This document shows, piece by piece, positions 16,248 to 26,882 of a DNA stretch of 44,034 nucleotides (its first letter is position 1; the number at the start of each line of letters is the position of its first letter). This DNA comes from Parabacteroides distasonis (GTDB lineage: Bacteria; Bacteroidota; Bacteroidia; Bacteroidales; Tannerellaceae): the NCBI RefSeq assembly GCF_004793765.1, contig NZ_SRYM01000033.1, forward strand, positions 1 through 44,034, read 5' to 3'. Made by a program: the position numbers and the translations under genes. Below the pieces are notes generated by a model. The model saw only the letters and a program-made list of their open reading frames with translations. It ran no database searches and was not told the origin of the DNA.

Positions 16248-17186
16248 ATGAGCAAAATAAGTGATGCACAAGATATATTGTCAGTGTTGGGTTTGCCTCC
16301 GGCGCAGCAGAATGAAATATCCGCTTTGACTTTACTTGCATTATGCGGATTAAAGGAAGAAGACAACTGGGCGGATTCCACCCGCAAGAGCTTAAAAATA
16401 AGCAAGGATATTATGGCATTTGTCAATGAGAACTATAAAAAAGAGCAGCCGTATGCCCCAAATACACGGGAAACTTTTAGACGGCAGGTGCTTCATCAGT
16501 TCTTGCAGGCACGTATCGTAGATTATAACCCAGATAATCCTGCTTTACCGGTGAACAGTCCAAACGCCCATTACAAACTGACAGAAGAAGCCTATGAAAC
16601 AATAAAATCATACAATACCCAAGAATGGGAAATAAAAGCCCAAAACTTTAATGATGCGGTAGGGCGATTGATTGAAGAGTATGAGAAAAGCCGTGAGATG
16701 GAAATGATACCGGTTACTATTGAAGGTAAGGAATTTAAACTGTCTCCGGGCAAGCATAATGAAGTACAAGCGGCGGTCATTAATGAGTTTGCACCTCGTT
16801 TTGCGGCAGGCGCAAAAGTCCTTTATATCGGTGATACTGCCAATAAAGACCTTTATTGTAACAAGGAGCTTTTAAAAGAAATTGGCATTCCGATCACAGA
16901 ACACAGCAAACTGCCGGATATTGTCATTTATGACGGTAATAAAGAGTGGCTATTCCTAATCGAAGTGGTTACTTCGCATGGGCCGGTATCTCCCAAACGT
17001 GTAATCGAGCTGGAAGATTTCACGAAAGAATGCAAAGCGGGGAAAGTATATGTTACTGCTTTTCCTGACAGAACCGAGTTCAAGAAACATGTGGCTGATA
17101 TTGCATGGGAAACCGAAGTTTGGATAGCAGAAAATCCAGATCATATGATTCATTTTAATGGAGATAGGTTTATAGGGCCAAGATAG
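16248..17186 (+). CDS. BsuBI/PstI-family type II restriction endonuclease
   Basis: A 312-residue nuclease. The N-terminal half is helical (specificity and dimer part). The C-terminal half carries the PD-(D/E)xK-like core PDIVIYDGNKEWLFLIEVVT, then SHGPVSPKR, and ends with the family's very conserved tail WETEVWIAENPDHMIHFNGD. R.BsuBI and R.PstI cut CTGCAG, so this enzyme is predicted to do the same. It follows the methyltransferase by 1 nt. Codon and base composition resemble the methylase and contrast with the AT-rich genes that follow, so the R-M pair and the NYN-NACHT pair were probably acquired separately. Confidence 0.9.
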   Translation: MSKISDAQDILSVLGLPPAQQNEISALTLLALCGLKEEDNWADSTRKSLKISKDIMAFVNENYKKEQPYAPNTRETFRRQVLHQFLQARIVDYNPDNPALPVNSPNAHYKLTEEAYETIKSYNTQEWEIKAQNFNDAVGRLIEEYEKSREMEMIPVTIEGKEFKLSPGKHNEVQAAVINEFAPRFAAGAKVLYIGDTANKDLYCNKELLKEIGIPITEHSKLPDIVIYDGNKEWLFLIEVVTSHGPVSPKRVIELEDFTKECKAGKVYVTAFPDRTEFKKHVADIAWETEVWIAENPDHMIHFNGDRFIGPR

Positions 17187-17246
17187 TAGTTATTTATGTG
17201 GATAATGTAAAAAGTCTTATTGAGTAATATAGATAAATTGTTTGTA

Positions 17247-17984
17247 ATGAATAATGCTGTTGTTATAATAGATTTTGATAACTATTTTCAAAAAGATATA
17301 AATGAATATAGCAAAGAGCAAATTGAATCTTTGTTTCTTAAAATAATAGACTATATTAGTATACATAATGATGTGATGCAAATAAACTTTCGATTATATG
17401 GAGGATGGTATCAAGATGATGATTTAACAAATCGAGCTTCGGTAGTATTTCAGAAAATTTCTAATATTGATATATTCCCTCATATTATAAATCAGAACAA
17501 AAGAATTTTTGGAGATATTCAAATTGTATACAATTTGTATGGCATAGATTATATATGGCATAATACTTATAGAGAAAAAAAAGGAATACCACGTTTACGG
17601 ATAAATCATACAGCAAAGGGCGATAAATGTGATTCTCGGAAAAACATATGTCCTGTTCATATTTTATCAAAATTCACAAGAAATAAAGATAAAATTTGCC
17701 TAAATGAAGGCTGTATGACAAAACATTCTGATATATTTTTTCAAAGAGAACAGAAAATGGTTGACACAATGATTGCTTGTGACTTGCTTTCATATTGTGA
17801 GGAAAGTTCAACAAATTGTTTATATCTAATTTCTGATGATATGGATCATTTCCCTGCATTAGCATTATGCCATAAAAAGAAGGAGGAGCTTCCTATATTT
17901 GTAGGAATAAAAAATGTACAAAACATAGTAAATTATAGTTCTATATTAGAAAATTTTAATATTAAAATCTTTCAACTATCATGA
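17247..17984 (+). CDS. NYN (PIN-like) domain nuclease with Cys-rich insertion
   Basis: A 245-residue protein with the acidic signature of NYN/LabA-type PIN-fold ribonucleases: IIDFDNY at residues 7-13 (Asp9, Asp11), KMVDTMIACDLL in the middle and LISDDMDHFPAL near the C-terminus. These residues normally bind the catalytic metal. Between the first two blocks lies an insertion with a Cys/His cluster (CDSRKNICPVH, then CLNEGCMTKH) that could bind zinc. ATG 17247 is preferred; an in-frame TTG at 17220 would add 9 residues. The stop overlaps the start of the NACHT gene (ATGA), so the two proteins are coupled. The likely role is an RNA- or DNA-cleaving effector controlled by the NTPase. The DNA is clearly more AT-rich than its flanks. 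Confidence 0.75.
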   Translation: MNNAVVIIDFDNYFQKDINEYSKEQIESLFLKIIDYISIHNDVMQINFRLYGGWYQDDDLTNRASVVFQKISNIDIFPHIINQNKRIFGDIQIVYNLYGIDYIWHNTYREKKGIPRLRINHTAKGDKCDSRKNICPVHILSKFTRNKDKICLNEGCMTKHSDIFFQREQKMVDTMIACDLLSYCEESSTNCLYLISDDMDHFPALALCHKKKEELPIFVGIKNVQNIVNYSSILENFNIKIFQLS

Positions 17985-20275
17985 AGACTTTTGAATTAAT
18001 AATAAAAGAAATATCATCATTTGCAGATGATGAAAATGATGTTATCTTTGAACGAGATGGTAGTGTGGCCTTTGAACGACAAGGTCAAATGATGGAATTT
18101 AAGCTCTCGCAAAATGAAGATGACGCAATTTGGGTAGAATACAATAATAATCGATTACCGTATAAAAAATTTTTAGCAAAAGAATTGGCCAGGTTGGATA
18201 TTTTGGCAAATAAAATATTGCAAAGAAAAAGCAAGGAAAAAGAGTATGTTGATCCTATAGCTACACTTATAACAACAAATAAAAAAAGTGAAGGAAAAGC
18301 TTTGGAAATTCTAACAAAAGAATGCACAGATAGACTCTTTGCTGGAACTAAAATTAGTTTTGTAACAGCAGATGCAGGGCATGGAAAAACGGCATTACTT
18401 AGAGAATTTCAATATGAGCAAGCCCAAAAATATGTAGAAGGAAAGTCTAATTTTTTATTTTGGCATATAAATTTACATGGAAGAGATTTAGTTCGGTTAA
18501 ATGAAGCAATAATGTACGAATTAGGAGAGCTGAGATTTTCTGGACTTTATTACTCTTCTATCATTGCATTAATGAGAAGGAATCTTATCATTTTAGGAAT
18601 TGATGGTTTTGATGAATTAGCTGCGGAGGTTGGTGGAGAAACAGCACTAGGCTCTTTAAAAGACCTTGTAACTAAGATGAATGGTACTGGAACTCTTATT
18701 GCAGCTTCTAGACGTACCTTTTTCAATACCCAAGACTATTTGAAAAGAACAGGGATCTTAAAGAAAAGTGTTGCTCTTGATTGTGAATTTGATGAAATTA
18801 AGATACATAATTGGAGAAGAAGTCAATGCGAGGAATATTTAACAAAATATGCATATAATAGCACACAAGAATTTAACAGTTTGGTGGATATATTAAAATC
18901 GGAAAATCATCCCCTTTTAGAAAGACCCTATCTGTTTACAAAAGTAGTTAATTACTCATTTGAAGATGAAAAAACGCCTTCTGAATTTGTTGCTCGAGGT
19001 GGAAATTCATTAACAGGTATTAATGATGTTATAGAGGCATTTGTTAGAAGAGAAGTTATAAAATGGAAAGATACTGATAAAGAAACAGGAAGACCATATC
19101 TTACATTTAATCAGCATATAAGGCTATTATCTGAAATAGCTTATGAAATGTGGAGTAACCAAAAAGATATTATTTCAATCGAATCCATGCAATTTATATT
19201 GACGATTTTGTTTGAAGATTGGAAAATAGAGTCTAGAATACAACCTTTAATTATTAGGATGATAGAGTCTTATGCTCTATTAGTTCCTGTTGAAAATAAA
19301 GATTGGTACAGAAAATTTGACCATGAAGAATTTAAACACTTCTTTGTAGCAAGATCATTTGAACAAATTTTACATGATGCGGTAGCCGATAATAATTTTT
19401 CAAAAGCAAGTAATTTCCTGTATTTAGCACAACTTCCTGACTCTGTAGCACAATATTTATCTAAACGAATAAATAAAGAAAGTGTATTGCCTATTGTAAA
19501 GGGATTAATTTCTGTAAAAAAGAAGGAATGGAAGCCAACCTATTTGCAACCTAATATTGGAACATTGCTTCCATATATTCTAGACGATTACAAACCAGAA
19601 GGCTTATTAGAAATCGGAGAAAAAATTACATTCTCTAGCTTAATCTTTGAAAATAAATTTTTATGTAATATTACGTTTAAAAATTGCATGTTTATTAATA
19701 TAAGTTTTCGCAAGACGATATTAAAAAATGTCACATTTGATTCGTGCTCTTTTACTGATATTCGTTTTTACGAAAATTCAGAAAATATGTTTGCAAATGT
19801 CAGAATAAAACCTAACTGTACCATTAACATGGTAACTTCTATAACTGAAGACGAAGAGTATTTTTCCGAATATTCTCCATATAATATTATTCAGCAATTA
19901 AAGAATAAGCAAATAATATATGAAGAAGATAAAACAACTGTAGTTAATGAAGTTGTAGTTCATAATTCAGAATTTAGAAAATGTGTAAAACGTTTTTTAA
20001 ATAAATATATAAAATCAACTTATCAATATGAGTCAAATATAAAAGAAGATCCTATTTATAATTCCAAAAATTTTGATCTTATAATAAATGAAATCATTCC
20101 ATTATTGATAAAGTATGATATAATAGAAGAGAAGAGTACTAAAAATACACTACAAGCATCTACTAAGGCGTGGGTATTAAAAAAATATGATTTAGCAGAA
20201 ATATTTAAAGCTGAAGAAGATACAAAAGCTGAATTATATAAATTTTGGAAAGAAGTTAATTGTTATAAAAAATGA
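17981..20275 (+). CDS. NACHT/STAND NTPase with pentapeptide-like repeats
   Basis: A 764-residue protein. An N-terminal segment (1-110) of unknown fold precedes a NACHT-type NTPase: Walker A ADAGHGKTALL (residues 131-141) and Walker B LGIDGFDEL (Asp208), the DGxDE form typical of NACHT. A winged/helical part follows (about 290-480). Residues about 548-602 contain repeated xNxTFxxCxF-like units resembling pentapeptide repeats, which form a right-handed beta helix often used as sensor. The tail (650-764) is helical. STAND ATPases bind a trigger and oligomerise. With the translationally coupled NYN nuclease this makes a sensor-effector pair. The position beside a restriction system and the foreign composition support a defence role. 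No homologous named system is recognised. Confidence 0.78.
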   Translation: MKTFELIIKEISSFADDENDVIFERDGSVAFERQGQMMEFKLSQNEDDAIWVEYNNNRLPYKKFLAKELARLDILANKILQRKSKEKEYVDPIATLITTNKKSEGKALEILTKECTDRLFAGTKISFVTADAGHGKTALLREFQYEQAQKYVEGKSNFLFWHINLHGRDLVRLNEAIMYELGELRFSGLYYSSIIALMRRNLIILGIDGFDELAAEVGGETALGSLKDLVTKMNGTGTLIAASRRTFFNTQDYLKRTGILKKSVALDCEFDEIKIHNWRRSQCEEYLTKYAYNSTQEFNSLVDILKSENHPLLERPYLFTKVVNYSFEDEKTPSEFVARGGNSLTGINDVIEAFVRREVIKWKDTDKETGRPYLTFNQHIRLLSEIAYEMWSNQKDIISIESMQFILTILFEDWKIESRIQPLIIRMIESYALLVPVENKDWYRKFDHEEFKHFFVARSFEQILHDAVADNNFSKASNFLYLAQLPDSVAQYLSKRINKESVLPIVKGLISVKKKEWKPTYLQPNIGTLLPYILDDYKPEGLLEIGEKITFSSLIFENKFLCNITFKNCMFINISFRKTILKNVTFDSCSFTDIRFYENSENMFANVRIKPNCTINMVTSITEDEEYFSEYSPYNIIQQLKNKQIIYEEDKTTVVNEVVVHNSEFRKCVKRFLNKYIKSTYQYESNIKEDPIYNSKNFDLIINEIIPLLIKYDIIEEKSTKNTLQASTKAWVLKKYDLAEIFKAEEDTKAELYKFWKEVNCYKK

Positions 20276-20336
20276 AAATATTTTTTTCGAAGCATATTGT
20301 TTGATATAATGTCATTTCACAGCTCTTGTGAGAAAT

Positions 20337-20444
20337 ATGATGGTTCGACTAATTAAAGAAGCTCCGATTATAATAGATAACAGTGCTAAATATTTTGTAG
20401 AGAAGAAAGCAAATCTTAAACTTGAAGGCAAGAAAGATTTATGA
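20337..20444 (+). CDS. Possible 35-residue ORF or gene remnant
   Basis: Two adjacent ATG codons (20337 and 20340) open a 35-residue Lys-rich frame. No ribosome-binding site, promoter or family is evident. It may be the 5' remnant of a gene cut by the neighbouring element. The rest of the 20276-20586 gap is AT-rich and featureless to my reading. Confidence 0.2.
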   Translation: MMVRLIKEAPIIIDNSAKYFVEKKANLKLEGKKDL

Positions 20445-20586
20445 AGAGTTTAAATCCATTACTGCATTTACAATGTAATAATGATATCTATGATTTTGTA
20501 CTATTGAATGTCTTAATCATATTATATTCTTGAATTTATTAGAACTTTGCCATTAGCTCTAAATTTTAGCTATACAAAAACTTAAA

Positions 20587-20625
20587 CCCCACTCCGCTGT
20601 TTCATGGGAAGTCGGCGGAGTGGGG
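20587..20625 (-). terminator. Strong hairpin terminator at the end of the helicase-methylase operon
   Basis: A perfect 11-bp GC-rich stem (20587-20597 with 20615-20625) has a 17-nt loop. On the minus strand a TTTTT follows 6 nt after the stem; on the plus strand GTTTTT follows at once, so it can work in both directions. It sits 28 nt beyond the stop codon of the minus-strand gene. Confidence 0.8.
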
Positions 20626-20652
20626 CTGTTTTTATGGCTTCGGTTACAGGAG

Positions 20653-23600
20653 CTATAACTTCAGCTTGGGTTTGGGCTTTTCGGGCCGGTCAGGATCGGG
20701 ATCGTCCTTGTTGCCGGACTTGGGGACGCCTCCGATGACGAGCTTGCCGCCAAGCGCTCCCATTGCCTCTTTGATGCTGATGCTTTTGGGCATTCCGCTT
20801 AGTTTGGGCGGAGTGCGCTGCCTGTCGGCGAGGAAGTCGGGCATCCGGTGGACATAAGGCTCGGCAGGGGGCGTGTCCTGTGTGGGGACACTGCCCGGTG
20901 AGGGACTGCCGGGCGGAGCATCGGCGACGGGTATGCCGACGGCGGGGGCGTTATCCTGTCCGTCGGGCGTTACCGGTTGGGAGGGCACGACTTCAATCAC
21001 TCCGTCGGTGCTTTTTTCCTGCGCATCCACTGATTTGAGGGAGAGCAGGATCTTGCGGTCGAGAGCGGCAAGGTCGGCCTTGAGCTGCTTCAGCTCGTCC
21101 TCCTTTTTCCAGACTTCCCCGACGACCTGTTCCAGGACGGGGAGTTCCTTCTCGATGGCTTCGTTGTCCCTCGTGTATTTCTCTATCAGGCGGGGGATGC
21201 TGTCGAAGGCGTTGATGAAGTTCTGGCAGGCGGTTTTCGGATCGACCGCCAAGCGGCCGTTGTTATAGTTGTAGAGGAAGTTGCCTTCACCACGCACGAA
21301 GAAACGGTTCTCGCAGAAGTCCAGACCGTCCTTGACGGTGGTGTCGGTCTTGACAACGATGTCGAAGCCATAGAGCGAGCCGATGACCTTCGGCTGGCCG
21401 TGCGTGCGTTCCCTGTCCTCTATCTCGTGGAGCTTGGCGGCAATCACTTTCGGATCATCGCCTGCCACGCCGTCAATCTTCAAGGGGTTGAGCCTGTTGC
21501 CCTCCTTGTCGTACTGCATACGGCTCTCGATGGCGGCCTTGTCCTTCCTGACACGGGCGATGATGTCATCGTTGCTTGCCCGGTTCGCCAGGAAAGTTTC
21601 CAGTTTGATGCGTGATTCCCCCTTGCCACGCTGGAAGGCCTTGCGCTCCCCTTCCATGCCGGCAATCCGCTTCTCCAACCGTGCCTTGTCGAGCAGGTCG
21701 GTATTTCCGGAAAGCACCGCCACGTACTCTGAGAAAGGTATGCCTCCCTTCTCGTCCATGCCTCCCTCGTCGATGGTACGGCAACCCATGTTGTTCTGCT
21801 TGAGCTGGGTGATGAAAAGCTGCTTGTTGTAAAGCAGGTTGAACTTGTAGCTGTCAAGCGACTTCTCCACTGCGTAGATTATCACGTCCACCTTGTTGTC
21901 CGCATAGAGTTTGGCCACCTCGTTGCCCTTGCGGATGCCCCGGCCGTCCCGCTGCTGCAAGTCCGAAGGCCGCCACGGTGCGTCGAGATGATGGATGGCG
22001 ACACACCGCTTCTGGGCGTTGACTCCCGTGCCCAGCATTTCAGTAGAGCCGAAGAGAACACGTATCTTTCCCTCGTTCATCGCCTCGATCATCTCCTTGC
22101 GCTTCTTCTCGGTCTTGGCTTCCTGAATGAAACGTATCTGGTCTTCGGGGATGCCGTGATCCTCCACCAGCTTGCGCTTGATCTCGCTGTACGGATTCCA
22201 CTGGTCGGGCTTGTAGGTTCCCAAGTCCGAGAAAACGAACTGAGTGCCTTTATGCCCGGCGTATTTATTGTAATACTTCGCAATCATATCGGCGCAATGG
22301 GTGGCCTTGTTGTCCTTGTCGTCGCCGTAGGAGAGCGGATCGATGAGCCGCATGTCGAGCGACATCTTCCGGGCGTAGTCGGTGGCGATGAGCATCTTCG
22401 CCTTCTCTTCCCTCTCATTCAGTGGCGGGCGGCCCAGTACGGTGGCATTGCCGGTCTTGGCGAACTCGATGAGCTTCCGTATGAACTCCCTCTGGTCGGG
22501 CGTCGGGGGTATGTTGTGCAGTATCTCGTTCTTCTCCGGACGGTCGATGCCGATGTCGGCTGCGGTACGGAAGTCGGTGATCTCGGAATAGAACGAAGCG
22601 AGTTCCGGAACCTTGATGAAGTAGCGGAAACGCTCTTTCTGCACCACCTCGTTGGTGACGGAGAACTCGTAATCGACGGACTTCCGGGCAAACACCGCCG
22701 CCCATGCGTCAAAGGAGTTGATCCCCTGACGCTCCAATTCCCGGGGGCGCAGGTACTTGAAGAGCAGGTACAGCTCGGTCAGCGAGTTGGAAATGGTGGT
22801 TCCCGACAGGAAGGTGGCTCCCAGGTCCTTGCCGGTGCGCTGCTGGATGGTGCGCAGGGCGAAGAGCATGTTGAGCGCACGCTGGCTGCCCTCGCTGTTG
22901 CCCAGACCTGCCACACGGTCGTGCCGGGTGGTGAACATCAGGTTCTTGAACCGGTGGCTCTCATCGACAAAGAGGTGGTCGATGCCCATGCGCTTGAAGT
23001 CCGCCACGTCGTCCTTGCGGGTTTCGATCTCGTGGAGCAGCTCTTTCAGCCTGACCTCAAGGTTCATCTTGCGTTTCTCCATGCCCTTGATCTGTGCGTT
23101 GCTCACTTCCGCACCCTGCTGGTAGAGGACTTCGAGGTTCTCTTCCACACTGTCCAGTTCCTGTTGCAGGATGTCACGCTGGATTTCGGGGGACTGCGGT
23201 ATCATGCCGAACTGCTCGTGCGAGAGGATGATGGCGTCCCAGTCGTTGTTCTTCATCCGGTGGAAAATCTCGACACGGCGCTCCGGCGTGAAGTCCTCCT
23301 TGCCGGGATAGAGGACTTTGGCGTTCGGGTAGGCGGTGGCGAAGGTCTGTGCGATCTCGTGGATGTTCGCCTTCAGGCCGGTGATAAGGGGCTTGTTCGC
23401 CAGTCCCAGACGCTTCATCTCGTAGGCGGCACAGCACATGATGAGTGTCTTGCCGCCTCCCACCTCGTGATCAGCGATCCCCCCTCCGTTCTGTTTGAGC
23501 ATCCAGATGCAGTCCTTCTGACTGGGATACAGGTCAGGAATGCCCAGCCCCTTGAGGTCGAGGTCGGGAAAGTTCTGGTGCGAGCCGTCGTACTTGGGAC

Positions 23601-26391
23601 GGACGAAACAGTTGAACTTGCGGTTGTACATGTCTGCCATTTTCCGCTTGAACTCCGGGGACTGTTCCATGAGCCAGTCGGAGAAGCCGTTACGGATCTC
23701 GTCAATCTTGCTGTTGGCAAGCAAGGTAATCTCCGGGTCACGTATCTTCATTTCCTTGCCCGTTTTGTCCAATACGGTCTTGGTGATGTTGGGCGTGGTG
23801 TTGTGGATGGCATGGCGCATGAGGGCGATGCCGTTGAAGATGCGGCTCTCCGAACGCACCGAATACTGGTTCATGATGCGTGGAGAGGTCATGTCGGCCT
23901 TGATGCTGTACTCGTCGTTGCTGGCGGTATAGCGAACGGACACGTCCGTGTCGAACAGCCATGAGGCATAGCGGCTGTACACTCCCGCCGGTATCCAACG
24001 CTCACCGAAATTGAAGTCCAGATCCTCGAAAGGTATGGGCGTGGGAAGCGACTGCCGCAGGGCTTCGAGAGAAATACGTGCCTCGCCGTTATCGGGATGC
24101 GACTGCAAATATTCCTCGATATGTTCGGCCTTGGCCATGACATTGCCAGAAATAAAACGGTCGGCAATCTCGTAGTTCTTCGAGAGGGGATTGTAAAATA
24201 TCCGTCCACGCAGTTCCTCCAACAGATCAGATTGCGATTTATCGGTCAGGGACTCCATGTACGCCATATCCACGTTGCCGTATTTGTTGAGTGAGGCGGT
24301 AAGTGCCTCGTGCACGTCGTCGGTATGAGTGATCTCGTTGATGTTGTACGAAACGGGATGGTCGAAGATGTCCGCTTTGACCGCTTGGCCGTCGATGTAA
24401 CGCTCCAGTGACAAGATCTCACGGTTGCCCGCATCCATACGGAACAGGTCAATGTTCTTCTTGTCGTTCAGGTTGCCGAACTGACGGATGAAATCATCGT
24501 AAAGGGTGTTGAGCATGGTGCGCAACGCCGGATTCCCGGTATGAGTAGCGGCCTCGTTCTCGTACAGGTGATGGTAGGTGTCACGTATCTCGATGTAGAG
24601 CGACGCACGGCGGCGTTGGCGTTCGGGCAGTTCCAACGGGTTGAATATCGGTGCGCCCTCGCCGACGGCAGAAAGGTAACCTATCTGTCCGTTGTCATAC
24701 GCAAGGGAGCCGTTACGGTGATGCTCCAGCAGACCGGCCGGATAAGGACGGGGCTTCATGCGTTCCTGTCGGGCGGCTTCTTCCTCCTGCCGACGGTGTT
24801 CCTGTTTCAGTCGTTCCTGCTCCTGCCGTTCTTTTTCTTGAGGAGCCGGTTCAGCCGGAGCGGTCTGTATGGTGGAATCTTGTTCCAACGGAGGCATATC
24901 GAAAAGGGACAGCTGCCCGGAGTCCTCCTTCTTGCGCCTTGTTTTCCTTTTCCTGACTTGTGAACGTTCCTCTTGGGTGAAGCCGAAAAGGTCGTATAGG
25001 GACATGACCGGCTCCGGTGTGGGCTTTTCGGTGGTTTGCCGAGCACCTGCTGGTGGTTGCTCCGGCGTGACAGCCCGAAGATCCACCTGTACCGTCTGTT
25101 GATTCATGGAAGAGGAATGCCCGTCCATGTTCGCCGATTGACTGAGTTCCCGCACTTGTGCGACGCGTTGCCGCATGGTTTCTGCCGGAAGGTTCGCCAA
25201 ATCACGTAATTCCTGTATGGGTGAATGTCGGAGATACAAGTCCAAGTCGAGCTGTTCCGAGAGATTGCGGTCAAGGAAATACTTCATGTCGGCGGCGATG
25301 GCCTCCATGCCCCCGTCATGCAGGTAGATGCGTGCCGGCTTACCGTAGGGATCGGTACCGACATGCCCACGTGTATGCACAATAGCGGCGGTACGCTCGA
25401 AATACTCGTTTTGTGTCGTCCCGTCATCCTGCGTGCCGACTTCCACGAAAGCGTGTTCAAGCGGGGTGTACTCCCTTTGGGAAAGCGTATCCTTCTGTAA
25501 AAGGATCAGATCGCTGCCCACCTCCGTACCGGCATAGTCAGTAAAGAGGTTGTTGGGCAGGCGGACAGCCGAGAGCAGCCGGGACCGGTTCATCAGGTAT
25601 TGCCTTATGGGATGAGCCATAGCGGAGTTCATCACCCCCTGCGAGGTGATGAAAGCAAGGATACCTCCCTCACGGACAGCGTCCAGCCCTTTGACAAAGA
25701 AATAGTTGTGCAGTGTGTTCAGCGCAAAACGTCTGGCCGTACCGTTGTCGAAGGAGGGATCGAAAATACGTATGTCACCGAAAGGGATGTTGCTGCTCAC
25801 CACATCGAAATAGCCGTTGCGGTGCGGGGGAAGTTCCTCGAAGCCCTTGATGTTGACCTGCGCTTCGGGGTGAAGCCGGGAAAGGATGCGGCCGGTCAGC
25901 AAATCCTTTTCATAGGTGACCATTTCCGGCGAGTTGCCGGATGCGGAGTAGCATTGCGGTTGGAAGGCTGAAACAAAATTGCCGGTTCCCGATGAAGGAT
26001 CGAGGAAACGGCCGGGCGATACCCCGTGTTCGCCCAAAGAAGAAGCAATGGCGTCGATAATGGCCGGCGGCGTGTAGAAAGCGGTGAAGGTAGATGCCTT
26101 CACGCTTTCCACCAACCGCTTGTACTCACGTTCGTCAGCGGCTCCATCACGCAGGACGTTGTGAAGTTCCGTAATCAGGGGGAACAGTTCACGGTCGGCC
26201 TGTGTCCAGCGGAGTATGTCGGTGAGTTTCCCGAAAGGAGAAAGAACCGCCTTGATCCCTCCGAACCCGGAGTAGGCGGCGAGTATGCCCGCTTCCTCCG
26301 GGGTGGCGGTACGCTGTTCCTTCTCCAAACGGAACATCAGCCGGATTGCCTCTATATTGTCCCTGAGATGCGCCTTTTTATTATAAGCCAT
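20653..26391 (-). CDS. SNF2-type helicase fused to N6-adenine methylase (conjugative-element protein)
   Basis: A giant 1912-residue protein typical of Bacteroides conjugative elements. The N-terminal third holds a methyltransferase: DPSSGTGNF (Asp131) as motif I and SSNIPFGD as a motif-IV variant. A central Gln/Glu/Lys-rich linker follows. The second half is an SF2/SNF2 helicase: DHEVGGGKT (Lys981), VDESHR (Asp1143) and the motif-VI block [12 protein letters not shown]. The C-terminus is Pro-rich and basic. ATG 26391 is preferred because [16 protein letters not shown] is the common family start and GGAAGAGA precedes it. The start overlaps the DUF1896 gene by 11 nt. The family is linked to element maintenance, anti-restriction or excision, but its biochemical role is not firmly known. 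Confidence 0.85.
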   Translation of the reverse strand: MAYNKKAHLRDNIEAIRLMFRLEKEQRTATPEEAGILAAYSGFGGIKAVLSPFGKLTDILRWTQADRELFPLITELHNVLRDGAADEREYKRLVESVKASTFTAFYTPPAIIDAIASSLGEHGVSPGRFLDPSSGTGNFVSAFQPQCYSASGNSPEMVTYEKDLLTGRILSRLHPEAQVNIKGFEELPPHRNGYFDVVSSNIPFGDIRIFDPSFDNGTARRFALNTLHNYFFVKGLDAVREGGILAFITSQGVMNSAMAHPIRQYLMNRSRLLSAVRLPNNLFTDYAGTEVGSDLILLQKDTLSQREYTPLEHAFVEVGTQDDGTTQNEYFERTAAIVHTRGHVGTDPYGKPARIYLHDGGMEAIAADMKYFLDRNLSEQLDLDLYLRHSPIQELRDLANLPAETMRQRVAQVRELSQSANMDGHSSSMNQQTVQVDLRAVTPEQPPAGARQTTEKPTPEPVMSLYDLFGFTQEERSQVRKRKTRRKKEDSGQLSLFDMPPLEQDSTIQTAPAEPAPQEKERQEQERLKQEHRRQEEEAARQERMKPRPYPAGLLEHHRNGSLAYDNGQIGYLSAVGEGAPIFNPLELPERQRRRASLYIEIRDTYHHLYENEAATHTGNPALRTMLNTLYDDFIRQFGNLNDKKNIDLFRMDAGNREILSLERYIDGQAVKADIFDHPVSYNINEITHTDDVHEALTASLNKYGNVDMAYMESLTDKSQSDLLEELRGRIFYNPLSKNYEIADRFISGNVMAKAEHIEEYLQSHPDNGEARISLEALRQSLPTPIPFEDLDFNFGERWIPAGVYSRYASWLFDTDVSVRYTASNDEYSIKADMTSPRIMNQYSVRSESRIFNGIALMRHAIHNTTPNITKTVLDKTGKEMKIRDPEITLLANSKIDEIRNGFSDWLMEQSPEFKRKMADMYNRKFNCFVRPKYDGSHQNFPDLDLKGLGIPDLYPSQKDCIWMLKQNGGGIADHEVGGGKTLIMCCAAYEMKRLGLANKPLITGLKANIHEIAQTFATAYPNAKVLYPGKEDFTPERRVEIFHRMKNNDWDAIILSHEQFGMIPQSPEIQRDILQQELDSVEENLEVLYQQGAEVSNAQIKGMEKRKMNLEVRLKELLHEIETRKDDVADFKRMGIDHLFVDESHRFKNLMFTTRHDRVAGLGNSEGSQRALNMLFALRTIQQRTGKDLGATFLSGTTISNSLTELYLLFKYLRPRELERQGINSFDAWAAVFARKSVDYEFSVTNEVVQKERFRYFIKVPELASFYSEITDFRTAADIGIDRPEKNEILHNIPPTPDQREFIRKLIEFAKTGNATVLGRPPLNEREEKAKMLIATDYARKMSLDMRLIDPLSYGDDKDNKATHCADMIAKYYNKYAGHKGTQFVFSDLGTYKPDQWNPYSEIKRKLVEDHGIPEDQIRFIQEAKTEKKRKEMIEAMNEGKIRVLFGSTEMLGTGVNAQKRCVAIHHLDAPWRPSDLQQRDGRGIRKGNEVAKLYADNKVDVIIYAVEKSLDSYKFNLLYNKQLFITQLKQNNMGCRTIDEGGMDEKGGIPFSEYVAVLSGNTDLLDKARLEKRIAGMEGERKAFQRGKGESRIKLETFLANRASNDDIIARVRKDKAAIESRMQYDKEGNRLNPLKIDGVAGDDPKVIAAKLHEIEDRERTHGQPKVIGSLYGFDIVVKTDTTVKDGLDFCENRFFVRGEGNFLYNYNNGRLAVDPKTACQNFINAFDSIPRLIEKYTRDNEAIEKELPVLEQVVGEVWKKEDELKQLKADLAALDRKILLSLKSVDAQEKSTDGVIEVVPSQPVTPDGQDNAPAVGIPVADAPPGSPSPGSVPTQDTPPAEPYVHRMPDFLADRQRTPPKLSGMPKSISIKEAMGALGGKLVIGGVPKSGNKDDPDPDRPEKPKPKLKL

Positions 26392-26848
26392 TCTCTTCCA
26401 ACCAGATTGCAACCGTGTCGGTCAGTTCGTCATACAGCCGATCGAACTCTGGGCTGAACATGAAATCATCCGAGAGCGTATAGCCGGAGAAGACCTTCCG
26501 GCATTCGGGCAGCAACTGCAAGGCCACGTTGCGTGCATTACCTTCGGGGATTTCGGCGGCGAACTCGTTCCAGAGGACGGTGATCAGCGTATCCAAAGGT
26601 GAGAAATGCAACCCTTGAAAAAGCAGGTCGTTCGCCTGCTGTGCCGCATCGTCGTAGGTCAGGCCGGAATGGACGGCTGCGCTGAAGGCTTCGGCGGCAT
26701 GGTTACTACGGGTGGCAACGAAAGACTCGTCATCCGCCAAATCCGGATGCGATTCACGCAGGAAAGACAACAGGGTAAGACGGTAATAAGATAATTCATC
26801 CAGCTCTTCCGCTACGGACATCGGCACGTTGGATTTATTCTGATTCAT
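26381..26848 (-). CDS. DUF1896 family protein
   Basis: A 155-residue acidic helical protein ([20 protein letters not shown], then [18 protein letters not shown]), the DUF1896 protein that regularly lies between topoisomerase III and the SNF2-methylase in Bacteroides elements. Its function is unknown; constant linkage suggests a partner of one of those enzymes. It follows the topoisomerase gene by 34 nt and overlaps the start of the methylase gene, so all three are one operon. Confidence 0.8.
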   Translation of the reverse strand: MNQNKSNVPMSVAEELDELSYYRLTLLSFLRESHPDLADDESFVATRSNHAAEAFSAAVHSGLTYDDAAQQANDLLFQGLHFSPLDTLITVLWNEFAAEIPEGNARNVALQLLPECRKVFSGYTLSDDFMFSPEFDRLYDELTDTVAIWLEENGL

Positions 26849-26882
26849 ATAATTATCGGATTATTAAGTGATACAATTCGGT

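Noticed and set aside
21988-23964. Long plus-strand open frame of 658 codons opposite the SNF2-methylase gene
   Set aside because: It is antisense to well-conserved helicase motifs, has no family signature or promoter, and is explained by the GC-rich codon bias of the real gene.
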